A DNA stretch of 64,000 nt from Eucalyptus grandis (taxonomy: Eukaryota; Streptophyta; Magnoliopsida; Myrtales; Myrtaceae), in the NCBI RefSeq assembly GCF_016545825.1, contig NC_052619.1:46314127-46378126 (forward strand), written 5' to 3'. Shown piece by piece: positions 34,139 through 45,440 of this stretch (positions within the stretch are counted from its first letter, which is position 1; each line of letters opens with the position of its first letter). A model generated the notes under the pieces. That model was not told the origin of the DNA, ran no database searches, and saw only the letters and a list, made by a program, of their open reading frames with translations. Made by a program: the position numbers and the translations under genes.

Positions 34139-34772
34139 GTATACGACCGCTTATGGAAACAAGTAGAAATTTTATTATGTGCGCCCTAAGACTTTAGCAA
34201 GAAGTTTCTCCATTCCTCCCTCTCTAATCTAGTGGCTATGGACGGGAGTTTAAAGCTTGGTCCACCATGGCCACGAGCTCGAAGCTCAAGTGACCATTGC
34301 TATGAGCTTGAGGCCAAGCTCGAAACTCAAGCTGCCAAAGCTATCCCAAGCCCTAGGTTCAAGGTCGAGCTCCATGGCCAAAGCGGCTATGAGCTCGAAA
34401 CTCGAGCCACGGCGAACACAGAGGAAAGAAAAGAAAAGAAAAGTAGAGAAGAAGAGAGAAAGCAAGTCACGGGTCAGCAACGGAGGAGAGGAGAGTAACA
34501 GTGAGAGAGAATGGAGGCACTAATTGACAAGTGGGATCCATCTGCCACGTGTCAATCAATTAATTGAGTGTTTTGCCGATGACGTGGAATAGGAGATACG
34601 CCTAAGAGAAAATATTTTCTCATTCGACAAACCCATCAAAGAGAGACCTCAAAAGAAACGAAGCCAAACTTATTGATGCTCAATGAACAAAACAAAACTG
34701 TCTCGTACATGCTAAAAGAATCGAATCAATGATCAAAAATGGTATTCGCAAAATAAGTTAAAATGTACATAC

Positions 34773-36208
34773 CATGATGAGATTATAGAGGCTGCCATTG
34801 GGTTGATAATCGAAGACCACAAGCCTCTCCCCTTTGGCCTGAAAGAAAGCCCTCATGGGCACCAAATTCGGGTGCCTCGACCAGCCCACGGAGTCCATGT
34901 GCCCTTCGAAAACCTCCTCGGTCGTGCCCGCCGTCTTACTGGCATCGAGCCGCTTCACGGTCACGATCAGCTGGTTGTTGAGCACGGCCTTGTACGTCAT
35001 CCCGATCGTGCCTCTGCTGAGCAACTCGGCGGACACTCTCATGAGCTGCTCCAACGTGTACAGTTGCGACTCTCCTGCGCAGAACACCAAGCATCCGCTC
35101 CTCTGAACTCTCTGCTAAGCCTCTTGAATCTTGCTGTTGTACTTCTCTCGCAGTTCCGTCATCAAGTTCGGAGCCGCAGAATTCACGGCCCTAGCTTGCA
35201 CAACGGGCTCGTTGGGCTCCGCGGGCCCTTTCGGTCTCGCGTGGGTCTGGCGTTTTCGGGCCTTGCACAGGATGAAGACGATCAGTAATGCCGAAACCAG
35301 CAGTATGACCCCGAGCGCGAAACCCAGGATCACGCCGGTTCTCTTGGGCTTCCTCGGCGATGAAGACGCGGGCGACACAACGACGCCGTTCTGAGACTGC
35401 GCGCTCTGCGCCAGCGGAGCCGGCACGGAGCTGCTCCCGTTGCCACCGGAGGAGGTGGGCCCGAAGAATGGGGCGCCCGACGCGCACGCCTTGTTGATCA
35501 CCTCGCCGCAGAGCCCCTGTTCCCGGCGAACGCCGACGGGTCGAACAGGGACAGGGTCGGCGTGGCGGGGATCGGGCCGGTGAGGTTGTTCCCGGAGACG
35601 TTGAAAGCTTTGAGCAGGGTCTGGTTGAGGGGCGGCAGCACCCCGCCGAACCGGTTCCCGTCGAGGAGGAGGGTGTCGAGCCGGTCCAGGGCGGTGATCT
35701 GGGCGGGGATCGGACCGGCGAAGGAGTTGCGGCCGAGGTCGAGGACGCGGAGGCGGCGGAGGGAGAGGAGGGAGGAGGGGAAGGGGCCGGAGAAGGAGTT
35801 GAGGCCGAGGGAGAGGGAGCGGAGGTTGGCGAGGGGGAGAGGTTGGGGAGGGGGCGGACAGGGAGTTGTTGCGGAGGGAGAGGACGCGGAGCTGGTCGAG
35901 GAGGGAGTGGGTGGCGGGGGCGAGGGAGCCGCGGCGGCTGGAGGACGGGAGGGCTAGGCGGACGACGCGGCCCTGGGCGCACTTCACGCCCCGCCACTGG
36001 CAGAAGTCGAAGCGCTCGTTGAGGGCGAAGAGGAGGCGGTTGTCGAGGTCGGCCCGGGACTTGAAGGAGAGGAGCGCGACGGCGTCGGAGGGGAGGAGGA
36101 AGTCGAGGGGCGGGTCGGCGGCGGCGGCGGAGGCGGTGGGGGTGGGGGCGACGGGAGGAGGAGGAGGAGTTGGAGGAGGAGGGAGAGGGCGGCGGTGCTG
36201 AGCGTCAT
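34773..36208 (-). pseudogene. Truncated LRR receptor-like kinase (At5g67200-type)
   Basis: Minus strand. N-terminal leucine-rich signal region (36208), then SDAVALLSFKSRADLDNRLL, F-C-Q-W-R-G-V-K-C, LRRs ([16 protein letters not shown]), [31 protein letters not shown], a transmembrane helix (GVILGFALGVILLVSALLIV) and the start of the kinase domain ([18 protein letters not shown], lysine in TVKRLD). This matches the probable inactive receptor kinases of the At5g67200 group. It is broken by a frame change in the proline run near 36120-36150, by two shifts near 35865 and 35515 that cancel, and by TAG at 35115-35117. It ends at a donor (atg|gtatgt), and the second kinase exon is not found downstream. 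Confidence 0.82.
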
Positions 36209-36715
36209 TGCTTGGTTGGAGTGGAGTGGGAGTTTGGGGTCATGGGGGACTGAGAAAAAGTTCACGTGAAAGTGGGGAATATGGTGGAAAATGCGAGTTA
36301 CTTTTTTTGAATTCGAACGTCGCTACTGGGAAGACAGTAACATGGAGTATTTTTTTGCTAGTGTTTTGAGACTATTTCTTTTTAATGCCACGAGAGAAAA
36401 AAATCTCCAACTATTAGACTTATGGACAAATTTAGCCCTGTCAATTTCCATTAGATATTACTGTCAAATTACTTAATTAAATAACATATGACAATTGATA
36501 GGTGTACTAATTGACAGGTGTACTAATTGAGAGTTTTACTTTTCATTTGTCACATGTTTACTAATTTGTGATTTTTATAGTATTAATCTATTTTAATGAA
36601 AATTAATAGAGGGAAAATTTATTGCAAACTATATTAGTTTAGGGTTTTTAATATTCTTTCATTTTTATACAATGACATTACTTGTGATTGTACGTTTACT
36701 TGATTTTCAATATGA

Positions 36716-36769
36716 GCGCATGGACTTTAATTAAATCAACTAGCGCATGGACTTTAATTAAATCAACTA
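36716..36769 (+). repeat. 27-bp tandem duplication
   Basis: Two adjacent identical units gcgcatggactttaattaaa... at 36716-36742 and 36743-36769. A 17-bp direct repeat (gacaggtgtactaatt) lies near 36498-36530. The rest of 36260-37080 is AT-rich intergenic DNA without coding signals. Confidence 0.8.
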
Positions 36770-37080
36770 TCTTAATTTTTTAAACATGTTATTAAAAAAT
36801 GCGGTTTGCTTTTACTAAAAATATACCAAAAGTGTTCATTTGGTGTTTGCTTTCTTGAAAAGAATTCATATAGCAGTAATAATGAGGAAAAAAATCAAGT
36901 AATAATTCTGTCCTACAATTTAAAATGATTAATATATATGACATTGTGCGAGGAATAAAATAATCGCTAATATGAAAAAATGTGCACATAAAAAATGTAT
37001 TTCATAAATGTAATTTTTATAATTTTTTAAATTACTTTTTAATTTCGCTTAATAATTTTTCGATTAAATAAAAAGTCCCC

Positions 37081-37696
37081 TTGGATGGTCTCCCCACCCC
37101 CTCCCCAACCCACCCCCAAATCTACCTTTTTTTCCCTCGTCTCTTTTCCCACGCCCAAATTTTTTTCACTTTTTTTCCCTCCCCACCACCTGACACTGAC
37201 ATTTCCCCCTCCCTCTCCAACACGCCAACGTCGCCAAGGCCCTTTTTATTCTTTTATTTTCCTTCTCAAAACCCTAGCAGCGCCCTTCTCTTCCTCCTCG
37301 CCGCACAACCCCTTTCCTCTCCTCTTTCTCTCGATCTCTGCTTGCTCTTGGTCCTCATCACAATCGTTCACCGCCTCGCCTCCAGCCCTTCCTCCCTCGC
37401 AACTGCAGCCTCGTTGCCGATCCATCGCAGCATCACAGAGTGGCGGCCCTCGCCTTAGTCTTTGTTCTTTCTCTGGCTGTCTCTCGCCATCGCGGGCTCG
37501 CCGTCGCTCACGGCCTCATCTCTACTCCCTCGCTCTCGCCTCCACCCTCCATTGTCTTTCTGACACGCGTGTCGAAACTTGTCGACAAAAGTTGACAAAG
37601 CCGAGTATTTTACTGGGAAAGCCAATGTAGTAGCTTTCCTTTTAAGATCTCGGACCTTCATTTTCACGAGCACCTGCCTTGTTTTACCAAATTCTA
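37081..37696 (+). promoter_or_regulatory. Leader/promoter of the TIR-NBS gene
   Basis: A strongly C/T-rich stretch (37081-37420) leads into the ATG. Pyrimidine-rich leaders are common in plant genes, and open frames here are low-complexity. No clear TATA box could be assigned. A direct link with transcription is inferred from position only. Confidence 0.35.
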
Positions 37697-38175
37697 ATGG
37701 CTTCTTCTTCTTCTTCGAAACGTAAAAGGAGTTATGATGTCTTTTTAAGTTTCCGGGGCACTGACGTTCGTAAGAACTTTCTTGGTCATCTCTATACAGC
37801 TTTAGACCAGAATGGTATATTCACTTACATTGACAACGAGGAAATGAGGAAAGGAGAGCAAATATGGCCAGCGCTTATGAAGGCAATTGAGGAAGCGCAA
37901 GTTGCGATCATCGTATTCTCTGAGGACTACGCTTCCTCATCATGGTGTTTGGAAGAGGTTGCAAAAATCATGAAGTGCAAGGCACAAAAGGACCTGATTG
38001 TGTTGCCGGTGTTTTACAAAGTGAAACCAAGAGAGGTGAGAGAGAGGAAAGGGAGTTATGGGAGAGCCATGGCTAAACATGAGTCTGAATTTGGGAAGGA
38101 TTCGCTCAAAGTGAATAGATGGAAGAAGGCTCTTTTTGATGCCGGTAACTTGTCTGGATGGCACTTTAATAATGA
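37697..38175 (+). CDS. TIR-NBS gene, exon 1 (TIR domain)
   Basis: Encodes a full TIR domain. ATG at 37697 (MASSSSSKRKRSYDVFLSFRG) is chosen because TNL proteins usually start with M-A-S-S-S just before the domain; an in-frame ATG at 37679 adds six residues. Motifs: YDVFLSFRGTDVRKNF (about residues 13-28), IDNEEMRKGEQI, AIIVFSEDYASSSWCLEEV with the glutamate used for NAD+ cleavage in plant TIRs, and L-P-V-F-Y-K-V. It ends W-H-F-N-N at donor aatga|gtaagt. The exon has no stop. The TIR is expected to act as an NADase after receptor oligomerisation. Confidence 0.9.
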
Positions 38176-38322
38176 GTAAGTGTTAATTGATGTGATGCAC
38201 TACTTTGTCCCTGTTTCATATTTGCATAATCACATCTTCACTCTATTTTTATGAGATTTAATAATTTCTTTGAACCGTCGAATCAATATGTCAAGTACTT
38301 TTCCCTTCTTCTTTTTTTCCAG

Positions 38323-39427
38323 AGTTGAAGCAGAGCTTATAGAGAGAATTGTGAAGGAGATCTCTAACCAGTTAGACCGAAGACCCTTACATGTTGCTAG
38401 GCATCCGGTTGGGATACATCCTCGAGTGGTAGAGCTGGAATCAATGTTAAAACTTGAGTCTGATAATGATGTTCTCATGATAGGATTATGGGGACCGGGA
38501 GGCATAGGGAAGACAACATTAAGTAAAGCCCTTTACAATACTATATTTAGACAATTTGAGGGTACATGTTTTTTGGCAGATGTTCATAAAACTTCAAAAG
38601 ATTCGAAGGATTTAGTTCATTTGCAGAAAATATTGTTGTCCAAGATATTACCGAGACAAAGAGTAGTGGTATCTAGTGTTGATGAAGGTATTAATTTAAT
38701 GAGAGATAGACTTTGCCGCAAGAAAGTCCTCCTTGTTCTCGACGATGTCAATGACGTAAGACAGTTATATGCTTTAGCTGGAGAGCCGGAGGGGTTTGGT
38801 GAAGGAAGCAGGATCATCATTACTACAAGAGATAAGCATTTGCTAACTTCTCATGGGATAGATGAAGATCACATCTATGAAGTTGAGCCTCTAGAGTACT
38901 GTGATGCTCTTGAACTTCTCGATGGACATGCTTTTCGAAGAAACAACAAAAAAATAATAAGGAAGGATCTTGTCGATAGGGTTTTGCATTATGCTAATGG
39001 ACTTCCTTTAGCACTTGAGGTATTGGGTTGTTCCCTGTGTTGTAGGAGAGAATGTGAGTGGGAAAGTACATTACACAATCTTGCCAAGTTTCCTAACAAA
39101 ATCATCAATGATGCTCTTAAGTGGAGTTATGATGGACTAGAGGACTATGCAAAGGAAATCTTCCTTGATATTGCTTGTTTCTTTGAGGGGCAATCTAAAG
39201 AGTATATTATGAAAGTTCTTGACTCTTGCAACTCTGACCCTACAACTGTAGTGCAAGTTCTTGCTGAGAAGTCCTTGATAATTGAAGAGAGAGAGATCCT
39301 ACGAATGTGTAACTTGATTCAATTGATGGCCATGGATATCATTAGACAAGAATGTCCTAATGATCCTGGAAGACGTAGCAGGATATGGCTTTTTGATGAT
39401 TTTCGTAATGTTCTGTCAAGGCATTTG
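38323..39427 (+). CDS. TIR-NBS gene, exon 2 (NB-ARC domain)
   Basis: Acceptor ttttccag at 38313-38322; splicing gives N-E-V-E-A-E-L in frame. NB-ARC motifs intact: P-loop GPGGIGKTTLSKALYN (about 38492-38540), kinase-2 KKVLLVLDDVND, RNBS-B GSRIIITTRDKHLL, GLPLALEVLGCSL, EIFLDIACFFEGQ. The MHD position reads M-C-N-L (LRMCNLIQLMAMDI), so histidine and aspartate are replaced by C-N. Changes there often alter autoinhibition in NLRs. The exon ends S-R-H-L at donor ttg|gtaaga. It is clearly paralogous to 4917-6018. Confidence 0.9.
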
Positions 39428-42000
39428 GTAAGATTTGCTAGTATTGATATTGATTTTGCTCTCATTGTTTAATTCTGTATATTAATTGCATTGCAAATTT
39501 TATAAATACAGGAAACAGATGCATTACAGTCGATAGTTTTAATTTTACCCGAGCCAAAGAAGATAAACATAGGTCCTAATGCTCTCACAAATTTGAGAAT
39601 GTTGAAGAAGCTCATCATGAAGAATGTGCATAACTCTTTTCAAGATCCTATCTATCTTCCTAATGAGCTAAAATGGTTTGAATGGCCTGAATGTCATCCT
39701 TGCATCACAGAATCTTCCTCAGGTCCTGAGGAGTCGGCTCAACTTGCTTTGCACGAAAGCAACATCCAGGCACTGAATAAGCAATTTGAGGTGCGCATTT
39801 AAATGGATAGTCTTTATTTCCTTGTCTTCTACATATCCATATCTATTTGCTTATGAATATGAATATGCATGCGTATTACTTAGAACTTTGAATGCAACAA
39901 TTACGAACGCTGATGATGCTCATTAATGTGCTTAAGAAACATCCGCATCTATGTAATTGTTTATGTTTGATTAAAGCATTAATTACAGGATGTCGATCTA
40001 CTACAAGAACCAACATAAGTTGAATCCTCCCGTTTTAGGGGAGTTATAAGCACTTTCCCATGAGAATCTTGATATTGATTCGAACAGAATGTATTCAAGA
40101 AAAAAGTACAATCTTGTTTTCAATATATTACAAGTATTGAAACTTAAAAGAACAATGAACTGAAAGCATTGGTAACTCTTGTGTACCGAAATTTGGAAGA
40201 AAGACTTATCGGTGATATAATTTGACCATTGAATGATGAATGTGCTTACATTTTTAATAAACATAAATGGAGATTTAATTTATTTTTATTTTTTTTGAAA
40301 TGGTAGACTCTGAAAATGTTATTCAAGATTCTGTATTGTATGGTAAAGATGGGCTGACTAGATTCTTTTCAAAATTGTGTATGGAAAGAGAAAAAGGATT
40401 CTCTTGCTTATTTGCCTAATCATTGAAGTGAGTTTGCATTAAATGCTTTTGATTGAACCTCCCATTGTTCTCTCCAATAGTATGTGGCCGAGAATGAAAT
40501 GACATGTAGAAAGTGTATAGTGAAGAATTGCTGTAGGAAGCGAGTCTGTCTTAAATTGGTCCAGGCTTGACTACTCTCAGACAATGACGAAAAGGCCCAT
40601 GTCTCTTTCAGTTGGGCTAACCTAATCGACGTTTTCCGACAACTATTTCTTTATATTTAGAGGGAAGAAAGAAGCAAAACTGCGAGAATTTTAATGGATG
40701 ACAAGTTCAATTTCAATAAAAGTTGGGACACTTCATCCCAGGAATCTCTCCTTCTAGTTTTCAATTCGTAACTCGTTCCCCTCATTTCCTTTCAACTGAG
40801 ACATCGGTTAATGCCTTTAATCTCTTTTATCCTGAAGTAAGAAATCACGGACAGCAAGCGACTCTTCTCGTCCCCTTGTTGGGGCTTAGTCTTGCCTAGC
40901 GGTAGAGCAGCTGGGGATATAGATTGATCATCCAATTCTATGTCTCGCTTTTGAAAACAAGGCTTGTGGAGTGCGACTTCTTAGAAGAGCCTTACTCTGC
41001 AGACGCGCTGGGGTGCTATGTCCAGCACTTGACCCTTCTTCTCACGAAAATTTCGCACAAATAGCTTGCTCGCCTTTTCCACTGCAAATCTATGGCACAA
41101 AGGTGAAGACTTTGAAAAATCAAGGAAAGCTATTAAGAAAGGGGTTTCCATTATCACTGGATGCTTTCATTTTTGTTTTTGTTCTTATTATTAAATATTG
41201 CATATACTTATGTTATTATTAAATAAACATTGCAATTTTATGTCTTATGATTACTTTTAATCAGAAGATAAATGTACATGATGAGGCTTGGATTAACTAT
41301 AAATAAAGTTTCACGTAATCTCCAATAGAGAATTTGATTAATATGGGTATTTATTTTGCTTTTGATTTCTGCATATATCATATTTCTCTTGCGAAAAATT
41401 CACTTTGGTATCAACATTTAAAACAACATAAATACACAGGCATCTTACTAGTTTTCCATAAAACATTAGTTACTTTAACTTATAGGTAAGTTACTTAAAC
41501 ATATGGGTAAATTATTATATCAGTTGGCAATTTAAAACTATTCATTAACTTACCAAAGCATTACATCCAGTCGAAGTTTTGTTAGCCACGGAATTTGATA
41601 GTTACAAACGTCTTTCACCATTTACCAGCACGTAACAGTGATCCGATTTTTGTACTGTGGGACAGCAGAATCGTCCTTCTGTAATTTGTTTAGAAAAAGT
41701 ACAAGGACAATCTATTTGCTCGGGGACAAACAGAAGTTGTTTGTTGTTCATCAAAGTATTCCAATAATACTTTTGAGTTATGATGAGTAACAATTCTTGT
41801 ATATAGGTTCCCAGTAATCGGACATACCACTAGTTTTTTTATTAAAAATTAGAGACAGTTTTGAATTGAATATTTATCTCAGATTTTCCTTTTTGTCCAG
41901 AATGTCTATCCTTATTGGTTTCATTGTTCTCGCAGGGCCCTAAAAAATCGGAGTCCAATAACTTCAGTGAATGCCCATCGTTGGTGTATGTGCCGATCTT
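39373..42000 (+). repeat. Tandem duplication, unit 1
   Basis: This 2628-bp unit starts inside exon 2 (acgtagcaggatatggc) and ends inside the second LRR exon (ggtgtatgtgccgatctt). It contains the end of the NBS exon, exon 3, the 2.1 kb intron and the start of exon 4. It is followed directly by unit 2. It holds both empty sites for the transposons found in unit 2: catcttactagttttc at about 41451-41466, and actagttttttta at about 41829-41841. Confidence 0.88.
39512..39790 (+). CDS. TIR-NBS gene, exon 3 (first LRR exon)
   Basis: A phase-0, 93-codon exon between acceptor aaatacag and donor gag|gtgcgc. It encodes ETDALQSIVLILPEPKK, G-P-N-A-L-T-N-L-R-M-L-K-K-L-I-M and LPNELKWFEWPECHPC, i.e. the NBS-LRR linker and first LRR. 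No stop. It was duplicated together with the following intron and part of the flanking exons; the second copy is exon 5 (42140-42373). Confidence 0.85.
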
Positions 42001-42055
42001 ACGTAGCAGGTTATGGCTTTTTGATGGTTTTCGTAATATTCTGTCAAGGCATTTG
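41936..42055 (+). CDS. TIR-NBS gene, exon 4, chimeric
   Basis: Created by the duplication junction at 42000/42001. Its first 65 bp (after acceptor ctcgcag) are the start of an LRR exon (N-N-F-S-E-C-P-S-L-V-Y-V-P-I-L). The rest is a second copy of the end of the NBS exon (R-S-R-L-W-L-F-D-G-F-R-N-I-L-S-R-H-L), with that exon's donor ttg|gtaaga. The fusion stays in frame and the exon is 120 nt, phase 0 on both sides. The corresponding unfused LRR start is seen at 46334. Splicing here is predicted, not shown. Confidence 0.7.
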
Positions 42056-42139
42056 GTAAGATTTGCTGGTGTTGATATTGATTTTGCTCTCATTATTTAA
42101 TTTTGTATATTAATTGCACTGCAAATTTTATAAATACAG

Positions 42140-42373
42140 GTAACAGATGCATTACAGTCAGATGCATTACAGTCCATAGGTGAGCCAGAGAAGATAAACA
42201 TAGGTCCTAATGCTCTTGCAAATTTGAGAAGGTTGAAGAAGCTCATCATGAAGAATGTGCATAACTCTTTCCAAGATCCTATCTATCTTCCTGATGAACT
42301 AAAATGGTTTGAATGGCCTGAATGTAGTCCTTGCATCCTAGAATCTTCCTCTGGTCCTGCGGAGTCGGCTTAA
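42140..42373 (+). CDS. TIR-NBS gene, exon 5 and stop
   Basis: Second copy of exon 3, after acceptor aaatacag. It begins V-T-D-A-L-Q-S with a 15-bp internal duplication (cagatgcattacagt twice), and has a deletion near L-I-L-P. It ends at TAA 42371-42373, where unit 1 has CAA (A-Q-L-A-L). With exons 37697-38175, 38323-39427, 39512-39790 and 41936-42055 it gives 2217 nt, all in phase, or 738 residues. The protein would lack the main LRR array and C-JID of TNL1. If the stop is ignored, the exon resembles unit 1 up to about 42430. Confidence 0.68.
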   Translation, partial: VTDALQSDALQSIGEPEKINIGPNALANLRRLKKLIMKNVHNSFQDPIYLPDELKWFEWPECSPCILESSSGPAESA

Positions 42374-44089
42374 CTTGATTTGCACGAAAGCAACATCCAA
42401 GCACTCAGTAAGCAATTTGAGATGCGCATTTAAATGAATGTTCTTTATTTCCTTATCTTCTACATATCCATATCCATTTGCATATGAATATGAATATGCA
42501 TGTGTATTACTAAGAACTTTGAATGCAAGAATTACTAACTCTGATGATGCTCGTTAATGTGCTTAAGAAACATCCGCATCTATTTAATTGTTTATATTTG
42601 ATTAAAGCATTAATTACAGGATGTCGATCTACTACATGAACCAACATAAGTTAGATCCTCCCGTTTTAGGGGACTATTAAGCACTTTCCCATGAGAATCT
42701 TGATGTTGATTTGAACAAAATTTATTCAAGAAAAAAGTCCAATCTCGTTTTCAACATATTACAAGTGCTGAAACTTGAAAGAACAATGAACTAAAAGAAT
42801 CGGTAACTCTTGAGTACCGAAATTTGGAAGATAAATTTGCAGGTGATATAATTTGGCTATTGAATGATGAATGTGCTTACATTTTTAATAAACATAAATG
42901 GCGATTTAATTTAATTTTATTTTTTGAAATCATAGACTCTGAAAATGTTATTCAAGATTCTATATTGTATATAGTAAAGATGGGCTGAGTAGATTCTTTT
43001 CATAAGTGTGTGGAAAGAGGAAAAGATTCGTCTTGCTTATTTGCCTAATCATTGAAGTGAGTTTGCATTAAATGCTTTTGATTGAACCTCCCATTGTTCT
43101 CTCCAATAGAATGTGGCCGAGAATGAATGACATGTAGAAAGTGTATAGTGAAGAATTGCTGTAGGAAGCGAGTCTGTCTGAAATTGGTCCAGGCTTGACA
43201 ACTCTCAAACAATGACAAAAAGGTCCCATGTCTCTTTCGGTCAGGCTAATCTAATCGACGATTTCCAGCAAGTATTTCTTTATATCTAGAGGGAAAAAAG
43301 AAGCAAAACTGCGAGAATTTTAATGGATGACAAGTTCAATTTCAAATATAGTTGGGACTTTTCATCCAAGGAATCTCTCCTTTTAATTCCCAATATGTAA
43401 CTCGTTCCCCTCATTTCCTTTCAATTGAGACATCGGTCAATGCCTTCAGTCTATTTCATCATGAAGTAAGAAATCACGGGACAGAAAGCGACTCTTCTCA
43501 TCCCCTTGTTGGGGCATCCTCTCGCCTAGCAATAGAACAGCTAGGGAAATAGATTGATCATCCTATTATATCTCTCGCTTTTGAAAACAAGGCTTGTGGA
43601 GTGCGATTCCATTGAAGAGCCTTTACTCTATAGATATGCTAGGGCCGCTAGGTCTAGCTCTTGAGCCTTCTTCTCATGAAAATTCCACGCAAAAGCTTGC
43701 TCGACTTTTCCACAGCAATCGATGGCACAGGGTAAAGAATTCAACAAAATCAAGGAAAGTTATTAAGAGAGAGGCGTTTACATCATTACCTGATGCTTTC
43801 ATTTTTTTTTTTTTCAATTCGTATTGTTTCACATGCTCGAAATGTTGCATATATGTATATTATTATTAAATAAATATTGCAATATTATGTCTTAATTACC
43901 TATAATTAGAAGATAAATCTACATTATGAGGTTTGGATTAACTATATAAAGTTTCACATAATCTCCAGTGCAGAATTTGATTTATGTGGATATTTATTTT
44001 GTTATTGTTTTCTTCATATATCACATTTCTCTTGTGAAAATTCACTTTGGTATCAACATTTAAAACAATACAAATGCACAGGCATCTTA

Positions 44090-45017
44090 GGGTGCGTTTA
44101 CTGCATCCTATTTCTTGTTCCCAGGAACATAAATTTATGTTTTTTGTTCCGGGAACAAAAAAGGAACAGAAACGCGTTTGCGTTTGTTCCTTTTTGTTCT
44201 TTTGTTCCAAGGAACAAAAAGAAAAGAAACAAAACTTAGAAACACTTTTTATTTTTCTTCTTATTTTCTTTCTTTTTTTCTTTCGCGGCCGCCGGCCTCG
44301 CCATGGCCGGCGACCGGCCGACGAGGGCCGGGGCACGGCGAGGCTCGCCGGCCCCGGCGAGGCCGAGCTCGCCAGCTGCCGGCGAGGCTCGATCTCGCCC
44401 AGATCCGGCGAGGCCGAGCTCGCCTAGCCAAGGCGAGGCCGACCCGCCTAGCTACGGCGAGGCCGACCCTCACCTAGCTACGGCGAGGCTCGGCTCGCCG
44501 TGCCCGGGCGAGGCCGCCGGCCCCTCGTCGGCCGGTCGCCGGCCATGGCCGAGGTCGGCGACCGGCCAAAAGAAAAAAAGAAAAAAGAAAAAAAGAAAAA
44601 AAGAAAAAAAGGAAAAAGAAAAAATAGAAAAATAAAAGAAATAAAAATTATACAAATTTACCAAACGTGTTTCTATTTATTTTTTGTTCCCGGAACAAGT
44701 TTACCAAATGCGTTTTTTTGTTCGAAATTGTTCCCGAATGTAAACATTTTTTTTTTTTTTTGGTGACCTGGGAACCTCCGCTCGCGCTTCGCGGCAAGGA
44801 GAGTAAACCTTGGAGCTCGGGGGCCCCACCGCCGGCCCCGTACGCAGGTAAGTCGCGCGTTGAGCATTGAAGACTGCGTCTATGAAGTCTCGAACTCTTC
44901 CCCTTGGCGTGGAGGGTACCAAGCCTTAATCAGCGCGCCACCGCGGCGGTGGTCGAAACACTTTTTTTTTATTTCGTTCGAAACAATTTTTAAACGTAAG
45001 CACAAACAAACGCACCC
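44090..45017. mobile_element. PIF/Harbinger-like element, 928 bp
   Basis: Termini GGGTGCGTTT and AAACGCACCC, with target duplication TTA (44087-44089 and 45018-45020). Unit 1 of the tandem duplication has the unoccupied site, with a single TTA in catcttactag near 41454. The left part has ttgttccgggaacaaaaaagg palindromes, then a pyrimidine run, a GC-rich core (44285-44570) and a purine run. No transposase is present. A SINE (44748-44952) sits in its right part. Confidence 0.92.
44748..44952 (-). mobile_element. tRNA-derived SINE nested in the PIF/Harbinger element
   Basis: Read on the minus strand from about 44952: an A-box-like ggtggcgcgctgattaagg, a B-box-like gagttcgagact 40 bp later, a ~200-bp body, and ggttcccaggtcacc followed by an A tail (T run 44748-44761 on the plus strand). 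Flanks share aaacaYttttttttt, a likely target duplication. It resembles the SINE at 58376-58595 around the B box (aaggggaRgagttcgaRact) and just before the tail. Confidence 0.7.
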
Positions 45018-45440
45018 TTACTAGTTTTCTTTAAAACATATGTAAGTTTAACTTATAGGCAAGTTACTTAAAAATTTTGGTAAATTATTAAATTAGTTGG
45101 TAATTTAAGACTATCTAGTAACCGTAGATACTTTCTCAAATGTTGTAGTTAATTTACCAATGCATTACTTCCGGTAAAAGTTTTGTTAGCAACAAAATTT
45201 GATAGTTAGAAACGTCTTTCACCCTTTGCCAGCATGTAACAGTGATCCAATCTTTACTCTACGGAATAGCAGAGTCGTCCTTCAGTAATTTGTTTAGAAA
45301 AACTATAAGGACAATCTGTTTGGTTGTGGACAAATAGAAGTTGATCCTTGTTCATCAAGTTTTCTGAAAATGCTTTTGAGTTATGACGCGTGAAAATTTT
45401 TGTATGTAGGTTCCCGTAATCATACGGGCAATTATTTTTT

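Noticed and set aside
37081..37630. Open frames of 125-181 codons upstream of the TIR-NBS gene
   Set aside because: C/T-rich leader composition in two frames; no domain, and the TIR ATG lies downstream.
40890..40960. tRNA-like A box (ctagcggtagagcagctggg)
   Set aside because: No B box or cloverleaf follows; the duplicated copy at 43520 has lost the pattern. It is intronic duplicated DNA.
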